54,169 nt of DNA from DATJFH01 sp035495815 (GTDB lineage Bacteria > Acidobacteriota > Terriglobia > Bryobacterales > Bryobacteraceae), in assembly GCA_035495815.1 (NCBI GenBank), contig DATJFH010000204.1:1-54169 (forward strand), read 5' to 3'. The notes under the pieces are model-generated. The model did not search any database and was not told the DNA's origin. It saw nothing but the letters and a program-made list of their open reading frames with translations. How positions within the stretch are numbered: position 1 is the stretch's first letter; every line of letters begins with the position of its first letter. Below, piece by piece: positions 1-7,699 of this stretch. The translations under genes and the position numbers were made by a program.

Positions 1-1
1 C

Positions 2-1972
2 GCGCGGCAGTACTTCACCTTCATCTCGGCCAGCTTTGGAGAAGGCATGCCGCAGAAGCTGGGCCTGCCTGCAAGCGTTCCGGCGGACGTCTTTCCGGTA
101 ATCAACTTCGGCTACACCGCGATCGGCAACGGCACCGTCGGCGCGCGAGGATCGCTCAACTGGGATTTCACCGACGTGGTCACCAAGATCAAGGGCAGCC
201 ATACCATCAAGGGGGGATGGGAGCACCGTCTTCTGCGCGGGAACAACCGCCAGAGCGGCCAACCCTCGGGCTCTTTCAGCTTCAACGCCAACCTGACGAC
301 GAATCCGCAGAGCACCGCCGGCGCCGGGTCCGGTCTCGCATCGTTCGTGCTGGGAACCGTCGCCAGCGCTACCATCGACAAGGTTCTCGGCGTTTCTCAG
401 ATCGGCTACACCACCAGCTTCTTCGTCCAGGACGACTGGAAAGTGAGCCGCCGGCTCACCCTGAACATCGGGCTCCGCTATGACTTCCAGCAGGAGCCGC
501 TCGAGCGCAACAACGGAATCAGCAATTTCGATCCGTATACGAGGGATCCGCTCACCGGTCTGCTCGGACGCACCGTCTACGCCGGCGTCGACGGCCAGCC
601 GCGCGCGTTCCGCCCCGATGAACACAACGACTTCAGCCCGCGCTTCGGTTTTGCCTTCGATCCTTCCGGCAACGGCAAGCTGGTGATCCGCGGCGGGTAC
701 GCCGTTTTCTATCCATCCATATTCGCCCAGTTCAATTTCGGCAGCACCGCCGGTTTTGCAAGCACCACGACTTCGTACACGTCCCCCGGCAGCAACGCCA
801 ACGTGCCCGCGTTCCAGTTCTCCCAGGGATTGCCTTCGCCGCCGATTCTTCCTCAGGGGTCGAAGCTCGGGTCGAATCCGTTCCTCAGCCAGGGCGTAAG
901 CTACACCGAAACCGACGGAACCATGCCGCTGTCGCAGCAGTGGAACCTGTCGGTACAGCGGAAGATCGGCGCCACCTGGATGATCGACTTGACCTATTCC
1001 GGCAACCGCGGCCAGCATTTCGCCGCCGGAGCCTATGACATCAACGCCCTCGATCCGCAATATCTGAGCCTCGGCCAGGCGCTGAACACGCAGGTCCCCA
1101 ATCCGAACGCCGGCAAGTTTTCCGGTTCGCTCGGAGGCGCGACCATCTCGCGCAGCCAGTCGCTGCGCCGGTTTCCGCAGTATACGGGCGTCAGCGTGGC
1201 CAGCCCCCGCCTCGGTAACTTCAACTCGCACCTGTTCATCGCCAGCGTGGAGAAGCGTATGTCTCACGGGCTGAGCGTGCTGTTCTCCTACACCGGCGGC
1301 AAGGTGATCAGCGACAGCCTGGCGACGCCGGTCAACTTCGGCCCCATCGAGCAGGCCAACGAGATCAGCTGGCAGAACGGCGCCTATAACCGTCGCATCA
1401 ACCGTTCCGTGGATCCGGACGACGTCTCCTCGCGCGGCGTGGTCAGCGTGCTCTACGAGCTTCCTTTCGGGCGCGGCCGGCGCTTTCAAACGTCGAACGC
1501 CATCGTAGAAAAGCTGGCCGGCGGCTGGCAGGTGAACACCATCGGCACGATGCAGACCGGCTTGCCACTGATTCTTCGCGGCGCGAGCAACTTCCTCTCG
1601 GATCGCCCGAACTCGACCGGCCATAGCGCCAAACTGGACAATCCCAGCCGCAACGGCTGGTTCGACACCACGCAGTTCGTCAACCCACCCGACTTTACCT
1701 GGGGCAACATCGGTAGGGTGCTGCCCGACGTGCGCTCGCCCGGTACGGTGAACTGGGACTTGTCCCTGATGAAGAACACCAGGCTCAACGAGCGGGCGAA
1801 TCTCCAATTCAGGGCGGAAGCGTTCAACTTCCTCAATCACGTCAATCTGGGATCGCCGAACGTGAGCTTCTCGGCCGGAGCGGACGGCCGGAACCGGAGC
1901 GGATCGTTCGGCCTGATCACCAGCGCCCGCGACGCCCGGATCGGACAGTTGGGCCTGAAGGTAATATTCTGA
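2..1972 (+). CDS. TonB-dependent receptor-like outer-membrane protein, C-terminal part (5' end outside window)
   Basis: The reading frame is open from base 2, so this is the C-terminal part of a larger gene; the ATG at 47 is internal. About 650 residues are visible. They alternate in the way of a beta-barrel, with phrases typical of the acidobacterial Oar/TonB-receptor family: a strand ending LNIGLRYDF, then SPRFGFAFDP, VIRGGYAVFYP, QQWNLSVQRKI, LFSYTGGK and ELPFGRGRRF. It ends in LGLKVIF, an aromatic C-terminus as expected of a barrel inserted by BAM. The plug and carboxypeptidase-regulatory domains must lie upstream of the window. The likely role is uptake or binding of a large substrate at the outer membrane; the substrate cannot be read. 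Its stop overlaps the next start (TGATG), so it is probably co-translated with the NHL gene. Confidence 0.85.
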   Translation, partial: ARQYFTFISASFGEGMPQKLGLPASVPADVFPVINFGYTAIGNGTVGARGSLNWDFTDVVTKIKGSHTIKGGWEHRLLRGNNRQSGQPSGSFSFNANLTTNPQSTAGAGSGLASFVLGTVASATIDKVLGVSQIGYTTSFFVQDDWKVSRRLTLNIGLRYDFQQEPLERNNGISNFDPYTRDPLTGLLGRTVYAGVDGQPRAFRPDEHNDFSPRFGFAFDPSGNGKLVIRGGYAVFYPSIFAQFNFGSTAGFASTTTSYTSPGSNANVPAFQFSQGLPSPPILPQGSKLGSNPFLSQGVSYTETDGTMPLSQQWNLSVQRKIGATWMIDLTYSGNRGQHFAAGAYDINALDPQYLSLGQALNTQVPNPNAGKFSGSLGGATISRSQSLRRFPQYTGVSVASPRLGNFNSHLFIASVEKRMSHGLSVLFSYTGGKVISDSLATPVNFGPIEQANEISWQNGAYNRRINRSVDPDDVSSRGVVSVLYELPFGRGRRFQTSNAIVEKLAGGWQVNTIGTMQTGLPLILRGASNFLSDRPNSTGHSAKLDNPSRNGWFDTTQFVNPPDFTWGNIGRVLPDVRSPGTVNWDLSLMKNTRLNERANLQFRAEAFNFLNHVNLGSPNVSFSAGADGRNRSGSFGLITSARDARIGQLGLKVIF

Positions 1973-2886
1973 TGATCACCAATCAGGAGTCCTCGAAAGC
2001 CCGAAAAGGCGTATTCCCCGGCTTGGCCGTGCCCGTCATGGGTGTTGTTTTGTTGGCAGCCTCGGCTGCACTCCAGGCCGCTACTTACTCATCCGCCGGA
2101 TTCATCACCTGGCCGTCCACGGTCCAAATCGGCGCCCTTTCTTCGGTCGCGGCCCACGCCGGCCGCATCTATGTCCTCCATCGCGGTGAGCCGCCTTTGC
2201 TCGAATTCGACAGCAGCGGAGAGTACATCAAAGGTTTCGGTGGAGGCCTGTTCAAGGTAGCCCACGGCCTCCGCGTCGATCCCGCCGGCGCCATCTGGAC
2301 CACCGACAACGGCAACCACGTGGTGCGCAAGTTCTCGCCCGACGGGAAACTGCTGCTCACTCTCGGCGAGGTGAATACCGGCGGCGGAGGCCAGGACCAT
2401 TTCCGTTCACCGGACGACGTCGTCATCAGCTCGAAAGGAGATCTCTACGTAGCCGACAGCGGCAACGGCCGTATCGTTCGCCTGACCGCGGCCGGCCGGT
2501 ACGTCTCTGAATGGGGACACAAGGGCTCCGGCCCCGGCGAATTCAAACTCTGCCACGGCCTCGCCATCGATTCGCAGGATCATATTTACGTGGCCGACCG
2601 CGGCAACAACCGCGTTCAGGTGTTCGACTCCGGGGGCAAGCCCCTCGCCATCTGGACGGGCTTCGGAAACCCCTACGGCCTGCTGATGTCCGGCCGGGAG
2701 CTGTTGGTTTCGGAAGGCGAAGTTCACAAGATTTTTCACGTCGATTCGAGTGGTAAGGTGGTAGATAGCTGGGGCGGTCCGGATGTGCTCCAGTTGCCCC
2801 ACTTCATGGCGATCGATTCACAGGGTGTACTCTATGTCGCCGAGGTGAATGGAAAGCGTGTTCAGAAGTTCACGTTGAAGAAATGA
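1972..2886 (+). CDS. Secreted NHL-repeat beta-propeller protein
   Basis: 304 residues. A hydrophobic segment at about residues 15-36 (GLAVPVMGVVLLAASAALQA) looks like a signal peptide or N-terminal anchor. The rest is repeated NHL blades of about 45 residues, with the repeated phrases DLYVADSGNGRIVRL, HIYVADRGNNRVQVF and VLYVAEVNGKRVQKF. NHL propellers bind ligands or proteins; some relatives are peptidyl-alpha-hydroxyglycine lyases, but no such activity can be inferred here. The start overlaps the receptor stop by one base, and the end overlaps the DUF1549 gene start (ATGA), so this is the second gene of a translationally coupled set. It probably acts in the periplasm or at the surface together with the receptor. 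Confidence 0.85.
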   Translation: MITNQESSKARKGVFPGLAVPVMGVVLLAASAALQAATYSSAGFITWPSTVQIGALSSVAAHAGRIYVLHRGEPPLLEFDSSGEYIKGFGGGLFKVAHGLRVDPAGAIWTTDNGNHVVRKFSPDGKLLLTLGEVNTGGGGQDHFRSPDDVVISSKGDLYVADSGNGRIVRLTAAGRYVSEWGHKGSGPGEFKLCHGLAIDSQDHIYVADRGNNRVQVFDSGGKPLAIWTGFGNPYGLLMSGRELLVSEGEVHKIFHVDSSGKVVDSWGGPDVLQLPHFMAIDSQGVLYVAEVNGKRVQKFTLKK

Positions 2887-4697
2887 TCATGAGACCGGCA
2901 ATTCTGCTTCTCGCGTTCGCAGTCTCCGGGTTCGGGCAGGCTCCGGCGCCCCAGGATCCGTTCGAAGAATCGCACCGATCCATCTTCCAGCCGCCTGCCG
3001 ACAAGGCGAAGGCCGCCGGGGAGATCACCTCGGAGCTGGCGAAGCGGGTCCCCCGCCGCGGCGGTCCGAAGGCCGTGCGGAAGAACTATATTGACCAGCA
3101 CATCTTCGGACGCATGGAGCGCGACGGAATTCCCTACGCCGGAAGGGCCAGCGACGAAGAATTCCTGCGCCGCGCCTACCTGGACGCCACCGGCCGCATC
3201 CCGAGTTCGGACGACGTGCTGAGCTTCATCGCCAGCCGGAATCCGCGGAAGCGCGACGACCTGATCGATCGTCTGGTGGACAGCGACGCGTTCGTCGATC
3301 GCTGGACATTCTATTTCGAAGACCTGTTCCGCGCCGGCGGCCGCATGGGATCCGGTTTGAACCTGTTTCATTACTGGGTTCGGGAATGGCTGCGGCTCGA
3401 CCGTCCCTATAACGAAGTGGCTTCGGAACTTCTGACCGGGGGAGGAAAGACCAGCTACTCCGTCCCTGGCGCTCTGTATTTTGCGCGCGATTTTGTCAAG
3501 GCCAAAGACGATCCCGACGCTCCGGACGGCATGGACCTGGTGAACATCCCGGACACCATCGATGAGTTCACCATCACCTACGGAAAAGTCTTCCTCGGCC
3601 TGAACCTGGCGTGCATTTCCTGCCACGACGGGAAAAATCATCTGGAAAAGGTGAACCTGTTTCTAACCGGAAAGACCCGCGAACAGTTCTTTCAGCAGGC
3701 TTCGTTTTACGGCAAGACCAGGCAGATCATGAACTGGGAGAACGGCTACCAGGCCAACACCGAGTATACGGTTGACGACGTCGCGCCCGGGTACGACACC
3801 AAGTCGGCCAGCATCGTTCGCATGCCCCGGACGGGCGGGTCGAACGAGCCCCGATTCCTGCTCACCGGCGAGCCCGCGCGTCCGGGCATGAATACCCGCG
3901 ACGAGCTGGCGCGAATGCTGACCAATCACATCCAGTTTTCCCGCGCCTTCACCAACCGCATCTGGAGCGAGCTGATGGGTTTCGGCATCGTCGAGCCGGT
4001 GGATGAATTCGACCTTTCGCGCTACGACCCCAAGCATCCGCCGCCCGCCCCCTGGACCCTGCAGCCCTCGAATCCCGAGCTGCTCGACGCCATGGCGAAC
4101 GATTTCCGCTCGCACAATTACAGCCTCAAGAACTTCTTCAAGACGGTGATGAAATCGAGCGCATATCAGCTATCCTCCCGCTTCGACGGCGAATGGAAAG
4201 AGTCCTACTCTCCGTACTACGCCCGCAAGTATGTCCGGGCGCTGAGCGCCGCGGAGCTGCATGACGCCATCACCACGGCCACCGCCCGTCCGTTGAGCGG
4301 AGCGAAGAACGTGGCCGCCAACGTGATGTCGATGCCCGACCCGAAGCAGGCGGGCGCCCAATCCGGCGCGTTCCTGAAGGTCTTTGGACAGAGCAATCGG
4401 GACGATATGCCGAAGAAGACGCCGCCGTCGTCGCTCCAGGCGATGCTGCTGATGCAGTCGAAGCTGGTGACCGAGCGGGTCAAAGCGGCTGGTAACAGCC
4501 GCGTCGAGCAGTTACTGAAAGACGTGCCCGTCGATCGGGACCTGATCGGCCGGCTCTACCTTTCAACGCTGTCGCGCAAGCCCAGCGAGGCCGAAATCGA
4601 GGTGGCTTTGAAAGCGCTCAACACGGACCGCAAGACAGGCGCGGAGAATCTCCAATGGGCGCTGATCAACAGCCCGGAGTTCATTTTTTCCTACTGA
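2883..4697 (+). CDS. DUF1549 and DUF1553 domain protein without an N-terminal cytochrome domain
   Basis: 604 residues with a short signal peptide (ILLLAFAVSGFGQAPAP). The DUF1549 part covers roughly residues 65-270: IDRLVDSDAFVDRW, then a heme-c-like C244-I-S-C247-H248. The DUF1553 part covers the C-terminal half: LARMLTNHIQFSRAFTNRIW, then NYSLKNFFKTVMKSSAYQLS, then LYLSTLSRKPSEAEI. These families are common in Planctomycetes and Acidobacteria, usually next to DUF1501, and their biochemical role is not established. Unlike the longer paralogue at 15207-18263, this one lacks an N-terminal PSCyt1 domain. It overlaps the NHL gene by four bases and precedes a DUF1501 gene, so it probably works in a complex with those products outside the cytoplasm. 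The CxxCH is visible; heme binding is inference. Confidence 0.85.
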   Translation: MIMRPAILLLAFAVSGFGQAPAPQDPFEESHRSIFQPPADKAKAAGEITSELAKRVPRRGGPKAVRKNYIDQHIFGRMERDGIPYAGRASDEEFLRRAYLDATGRIPSSDDVLSFIASRNPRKRDDLIDRLVDSDAFVDRWTFYFEDLFRAGGRMGSGLNLFHYWVREWLRLDRPYNEVASELLTGGGKTSYSVPGALYFARDFVKAKDDPDAPDGMDLVNIPDTIDEFTITYGKVFLGLNLACISCHDGKNHLEKVNLFLTGKTREQFFQQASFYGKTRQIMNWENGYQANTEYTVDDVAPGYDTKSASIVRMPRTGGSNEPRFLLTGEPARPGMNTRDELARMLTNHIQFSRAFTNRIWSELMGFGIVEPVDEFDLSRYDPKHPPPAPWTLQPSNPELLDAMANDFRSHNYSLKNFFKTVMKSSAYQLSSRFDGEWKESYSPYYARKYVRALSAAELHDAITTATARPLSGAKNVAANVMSMPDPKQAGAQSGAFLKVFGQSNRDDMPKKTPPSSLQAMLLMQSKLVTERVKAAGNSRVEQLLKDVPVDRDLIGRLYLSTLSRKPSEAEIEVALKALNTDRKTGAENLQWALINSPEFIFSY

Positions 4698-4758
4698 TGA
4701 GCCGCCCAAGCGATTTTGTCTTATCGGCGTTCATCGGCGGCCAAACAGGAGTCTTACG

Positions 4759-6162
4759 ATGCGCAAAACGATAGCCGATTCGTTTCCCGCCCGCCGGGAC
4801 ATTTTGAAGCTCGGCGGATACGGTCTTCTGGGCGCTTTCGCCGACCAGGCCCTGGCTCCGGTGGCGGCGCGCGCCGCGGGTAAAGCGAATCCGCGCGGCA
4901 CGGCGCGGTTCGGGATCGTGGTGGAGCTCGCCGGCGCGATCAGCCACGTGGACACCTTCGATTTCAAGGAGACCGCCGGCACGCCCAAGGACCTGGACGT
5001 CCGCCCTGTCAATAACAACAGCCTCTATCTTTCACACAAGCTCTTCCCCGAGCTGTCGAAGGAAATGCACCGCATCTCGGTTGTCCGTTCGCTGAAGAGC
5101 CACGAGGTAGTGCACTTCCGCGGACAATACTACACGCAGGCCGGACGCCCGCTGAACCCGGTGCAGGCGCCGGAGATTCCATCCGTCGGCTCGGTGATTG
5201 CTCAGGAGCTCGAATCGCAGCGGCGCGAGACGGACAGCTTTCCGACGTATGTCGGCTGCAATCTGGACACCTCCGGATGCGGAGCGCTCTCCACCGGATT
5301 CCTGCACCCCCGTCATTCGGTGCTCGACATCAATCTCAAAGCCGGCGTGGGCGGCGTGGCGGTCGACGGCGACGCTCTGAAGCTGCTCGAGGAGCGCTAC
5401 CGTCTGCTCAGCGAACTGGAGAAAGTGACCGCGCCCCGCCGGCAGGGCCGCGACCGCGCGTTCGGCGCGTTTCACAGCTTCCAGGACTCGGCGTACAGCA
5501 TCCTGCGCGATCCCCGCTGGCCGAAAGCCTTTCAGATCGACAAGGAAGAGCGCGCCCGCTATGGCGACAACGAAGTCGGGTTAGGTTGCCTGCTGGCGCG
5601 GAACCTGATCCAGGCGGACGCCGGAACGCGCTATATCCATGTCGTCCATCCCGATTGGGACCACCACAAGGCCATCTTCACACCGTCCGCCAAGTCCAAC
5701 CACTACATTCGCTGCAACGAGATGGATGCCGCGGTCGCCAATCTGATCCGCGATCTCGGGGCCGCGCCGTCGCCGCGGGACAAGAGCAAGACCCTGCTCG
5801 ACGAGACGTTCATCGCCGTCGTCTCCGAGTTCGGACGCGTGCCTGGGGCGCTGAACGGCAATGCCGGGAGGCACCATTACAACCTGGCTTACCACGCGCT
5901 GTTCGCCGGCGCCGGAGCCAAGGGGGGCCGCATCCTTGGCAAGACGGATGCCGCCGGCGAGCACGTGCTCGATAGCGGCTGGCGCTACAAAAAGATGCAG
6001 ACCAAGACGGAGAACATCTATGCCACCATGTACTCCAGCCTGGGCATCGATTGGAAGAAGGAGATCACCAACACGCCTTCGAAGCGCGCCTACCGCTACA
6101 TCGACGTCCTGGGCGCGACCGAGTTCGTGATGGACGACGAGATCGTGGAGCTTTTCGTCTGA
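4759..6162 (+). CDS. DUF1501 family protein with Tat-type signal
   Basis: 467 residues. The N-terminus has a twin-arginine motif (R12-R13-D-I-L-K) and a hydrophobic stretch ending near AARAAG, so folded export through Tat is likely. The body carries DUF1501 hallmarks: HVDTFDFKE near residue 60, VVRSLKSHEVVH, HVVHPDWDHHKAIF and VVSEFGRVPGALNG, followed by a histidine-rich turn (GRHHYNLAY). DUF1501 belongs to the alkaline-phosphatase/sulfatase-like superfamily, but its substrate is not known. An AGGAG ribosome binding site lies at 4747-4751, eight bases from the ATG. A 61-base gap separates it from the DUF1549 gene. The pairing with DUF1549/DUF1553 repeats at 15.2-19.7 kb, which argues for a joint function. 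Confidence 0.88.
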   Translation: MRKTIADSFPARRDILKLGGYGLLGAFADQALAPVAARAAGKANPRGTARFGIVVELAGAISHVDTFDFKETAGTPKDLDVRPVNNNSLYLSHKLFPELSKEMHRISVVRSLKSHEVVHFRGQYYTQAGRPLNPVQAPEIPSVGSVIAQELESQRRETDSFPTYVGCNLDTSGCGALSTGFLHPRHSVLDINLKAGVGGVAVDGDALKLLEERYRLLSELEKVTAPRRQGRDRAFGAFHSFQDSAYSILRDPRWPKAFQIDKEERARYGDNEVGLGCLLARNLIQADAGTRYIHVVHPDWDHHKAIFTPSAKSNHYIRCNEMDAAVANLIRDLGAAPSPRDKSKTLLDETFIAVVSEFGRVPGALNGNAGRHHYNLAYHALFAGAGAKGGRILGKTDAAGEHVLDSGWRYKKMQTKTENIYATMYSSLGIDWKKEITNTPSKRAYRYIDVLGATEFVMDDEIVELFV

Positions 6163-6890
6163 TACTGCTGTTGCTTTTCTGCGCTCTGGCCTACGCGGCC
6201 GAAGACATGGCGCCGATCCCCGCCGGCGAATTCACCATGGGACGCACGAAACTCACCCCGGACGACAAAACCACCATGCGGCCGCAGGTCCTGCTGGACG
6301 ACCGCCCGCCGCACAAAGTCTATCTCGACGCTTATTTCATCGACACCCACGAGGTGACCAACGCGCAGTACGCGCAGTTCGTGAAAGCGACCGGCCGCAA
6401 GCCTCCGTATCACTGGACCGCGCCGGTGGATGATAAGCTGCCGGTCTTCAACGTGGACTGGGCGGACGCCAGCGCCTACTGCGCCTGGGCGGGCAAGCGG
6501 CTGCCGACTGAAGCGGAATGGGAGCGCGCCGCCCGCGGCGGCCTGGAGGGCGCGGATTATCCCTGGGGGGACAAGTTCGACGCCAAGCTTGCGCTGCACA
6601 ACGCCGCCGAGCCCCGGCCCGTGGGACAGTTTCCGCCGAACGGATTCGGACTCTACGATATGGCCGGCGGAGTCTCGGAATGGTGCTCCGACTGGTTCGA
6701 GCGGCTCTACTACGAAAAGAGTGAGCCCCGGAATCCAAAGGGTCCGCCGAAAGGCGAGTACAAGATCATCCGGGGCGGAGCGTGGTCGGATTCGCCGAAG
6801 CGGATCACCGTGTTCTTCCGCAACTGGGTCCGGCCGAATCAGCGTACTCCGAACGTGGGCTTCCGCTGCGCCCGAAGCGCGGGCACCTGA
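6051..6890 (+). CDS. FGE-sulfatase-fold (SUMF1-like) secreted protein, start uncertain
   Basis: The domain runs from MAPIPAGEFTMG through YFIDTHEVTNAQYAQF, KRLPTEAEWERAARGG, YDMAGGVSEWCSDWF and IIRGGAWSDS to NVGFRCARS: the full formylglycine-generating-enzyme fold. True FGEs carry a C-x4-C pair after RGGS; here that stretch reads SDSPKRITVFFRNW with no cysteine, so sulfatase activation is unlikely and a binding or other modifying role fits better. The hydrophobic segment before the domain (ILLLLFCALAYA) is a signal peptide. The only ATG upstream, at 6051, lies 112 bases inside the DUF1501 gene; a start beside the DUF1501 stop (CTG 6158 or TTG 6170) is more natural but non-standard. It is the last gene of the coupled cassette. 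Confidence 0.75.
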   Translation: MEEGDHQHAFEARLPLHRRPGRDRVRDGRRDRGAFRLILLLLFCALAYAAEDMAPIPAGEFTMGRTKLTPDDKTTMRPQVLLDDRPPHKVYLDAYFIDTHEVTNAQYAQFVKATGRKPPYHWTAPVDDKLPVFNVDWADASAYCAWAGKRLPTEAEWERAARGGLEGADYPWGDKFDAKLALHNAAEPRPVGQFPPNGFGLYDMAGGVSEWCSDWFERLYYEKSEPRNPKGPPKGEYKIIRGGAWSDSPKRITVFFRNWVRPNQRTPNVGFRCARSAGT

Positions 6891-6903
6891 TCGACCCGGC
6901 GCT

Positions 6904-7252
6904 CTAACCCACGATTTCACCGCTGTGCCTGTGGGACGGGCAGTAGGCGCGCCGCAGTCCGTGCATAAGCTCAGATCCTCCCACCGGTAACGCTCTCCGC
7001 ACACGCCGCAGCAGTCGTGTCATCGAACTGGCTTTCGTGCCAGCCGGGCCACTTCTTGTCGAGCACGCCCCACAGAGCGGCGACGTATTCACGCAGGCGG
7101 TCGCTGACGCCTTCCTTCCGGGCGCCCGATGATCGAATCCATAGATAAAGGGTCGCTGCCAGCAGCCGAGAAGGATCCGCCGGCGTTTCGAACGACGTCT
7201 CTTCCCACCGGCGGCCCATGTTTTCGAATCGGGCTCCCGGCGATTCGCTCAT
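6904..7252 (-). pseudogene. Small zinc-ribbon-like protein gene, broken across three frames (or indel errors)
   Basis: On the minus strand, a 93-codon frame starts at 7252, 10 bases after the STAS gene: MSESPGARFENMGRRWEE to KKWPGWHESQFDDTT. It then loses sense and stops at 6971. At the same point the next frame reads DCCGVCGERYRWEDLSLC and then TDCG, a zinc-ribbon-like run of CxxC pairs. After that the third frame reads AYCPSHRHSGEIVG and stops at 6904. Joined, the three pieces give a plausible protein of about 115 residues: a helical N-terminal part and a Cys/His metal-binding tail. The breaks fall near 7010-7030 and 6945-6958. Function unknown. The gene may be decaying, or two small indels may be assembly errors. 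Confidence 0.45.
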
Positions 7253-7262
7253 GCCGCTCCTT

Positions 7263-7607
7263 TTAGTGAAAGCTTCGAACGGCGTGGGCCTCGTCTTCGT
7301 GGATGTCGAATATCGTGTAAAGCTTGGTGATTTGCAGTAGGTCCTTGATGCGGTTGGTCAAACCCAGAAGTTTGAGCGTGCCGCCCTGATTGGCCACCGT
7401 GGTGAATCCCGAGACCAGCTCGCCGATCCCCGAGCTGTCGATGTACGAGACATTCCGTACATTCAGCAGAATCTTCGTGTGTCCTTGCGCCAACAGATCA
7501 CGAAGAAGCTGCCGTAACGCGCTCGATCCCTCCCCGAGCGTGATCCGTCCGGAGACGTCAACCAGGCTCACGTCACCTACCTGGCGGGTAGTCAGGTTTG
7601 CACTCAC
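7263..7607 (-). CDS. STAS-domain anti-sigma factor antagonist (SpoIIAA/RsbV type)
   Basis: 114 residues, a single STAS domain: VSLVDVSGRITLGEGSSAL, then LLNVRNVSYIDSSGIGELV, then GGTLKLLGLTNRIKDLL. DSSG carries the serine that RsbW-type kinases phosphorylate and SpoIIE-type phosphatases dephosphorylate in partner switching. The start is GTG at 7607, preceded by an AAGGAG ribosome binding site (7614-7619 on this strand). It is divergently transcribed from the FHA-GAF-PP2C gene 92 bases away, whose phosphatase domain is of the type that acts on such antagonists. No RsbW kinase or sigma factor is in view, so the controlled sigma factor cannot be named. Confidence 0.88.
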   Translation of the reverse strand: MSANLTTRQVGDVSLVDVSGRITLGEGSSALRQLLRDLLAQGHTKILLNVRNVSYIDSSGIGELVSGFTTVANQGGTLKLLGLTNRIKDLLQITKLYTIFDIHEDEAHAVRSFH

Positions 7608-7699
7608 AATGAACTCCTTCTTCGTCTAACCATATCGAACCATTAGAATACGACAAACTCAAATGGAAAGGATCTAGGTTACACTGATCCTCTGACGGT
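7608..7699. promoter_or_regulatory. Divergent promoter region between STAS and PP2C genes
   Basis: This 92-base gap is clearly richer in A and T than the surrounding coding DNA, and two divergent genes start from it. On the + strand, TACACT at 7680-7685 resembles a -10 box 15 bases before the ATG at 7700. On the minus strand only the AAGGAG Shine-Dalgarno is clear. No convincing -35 box can be named for either strand. Confidence 0.3.
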
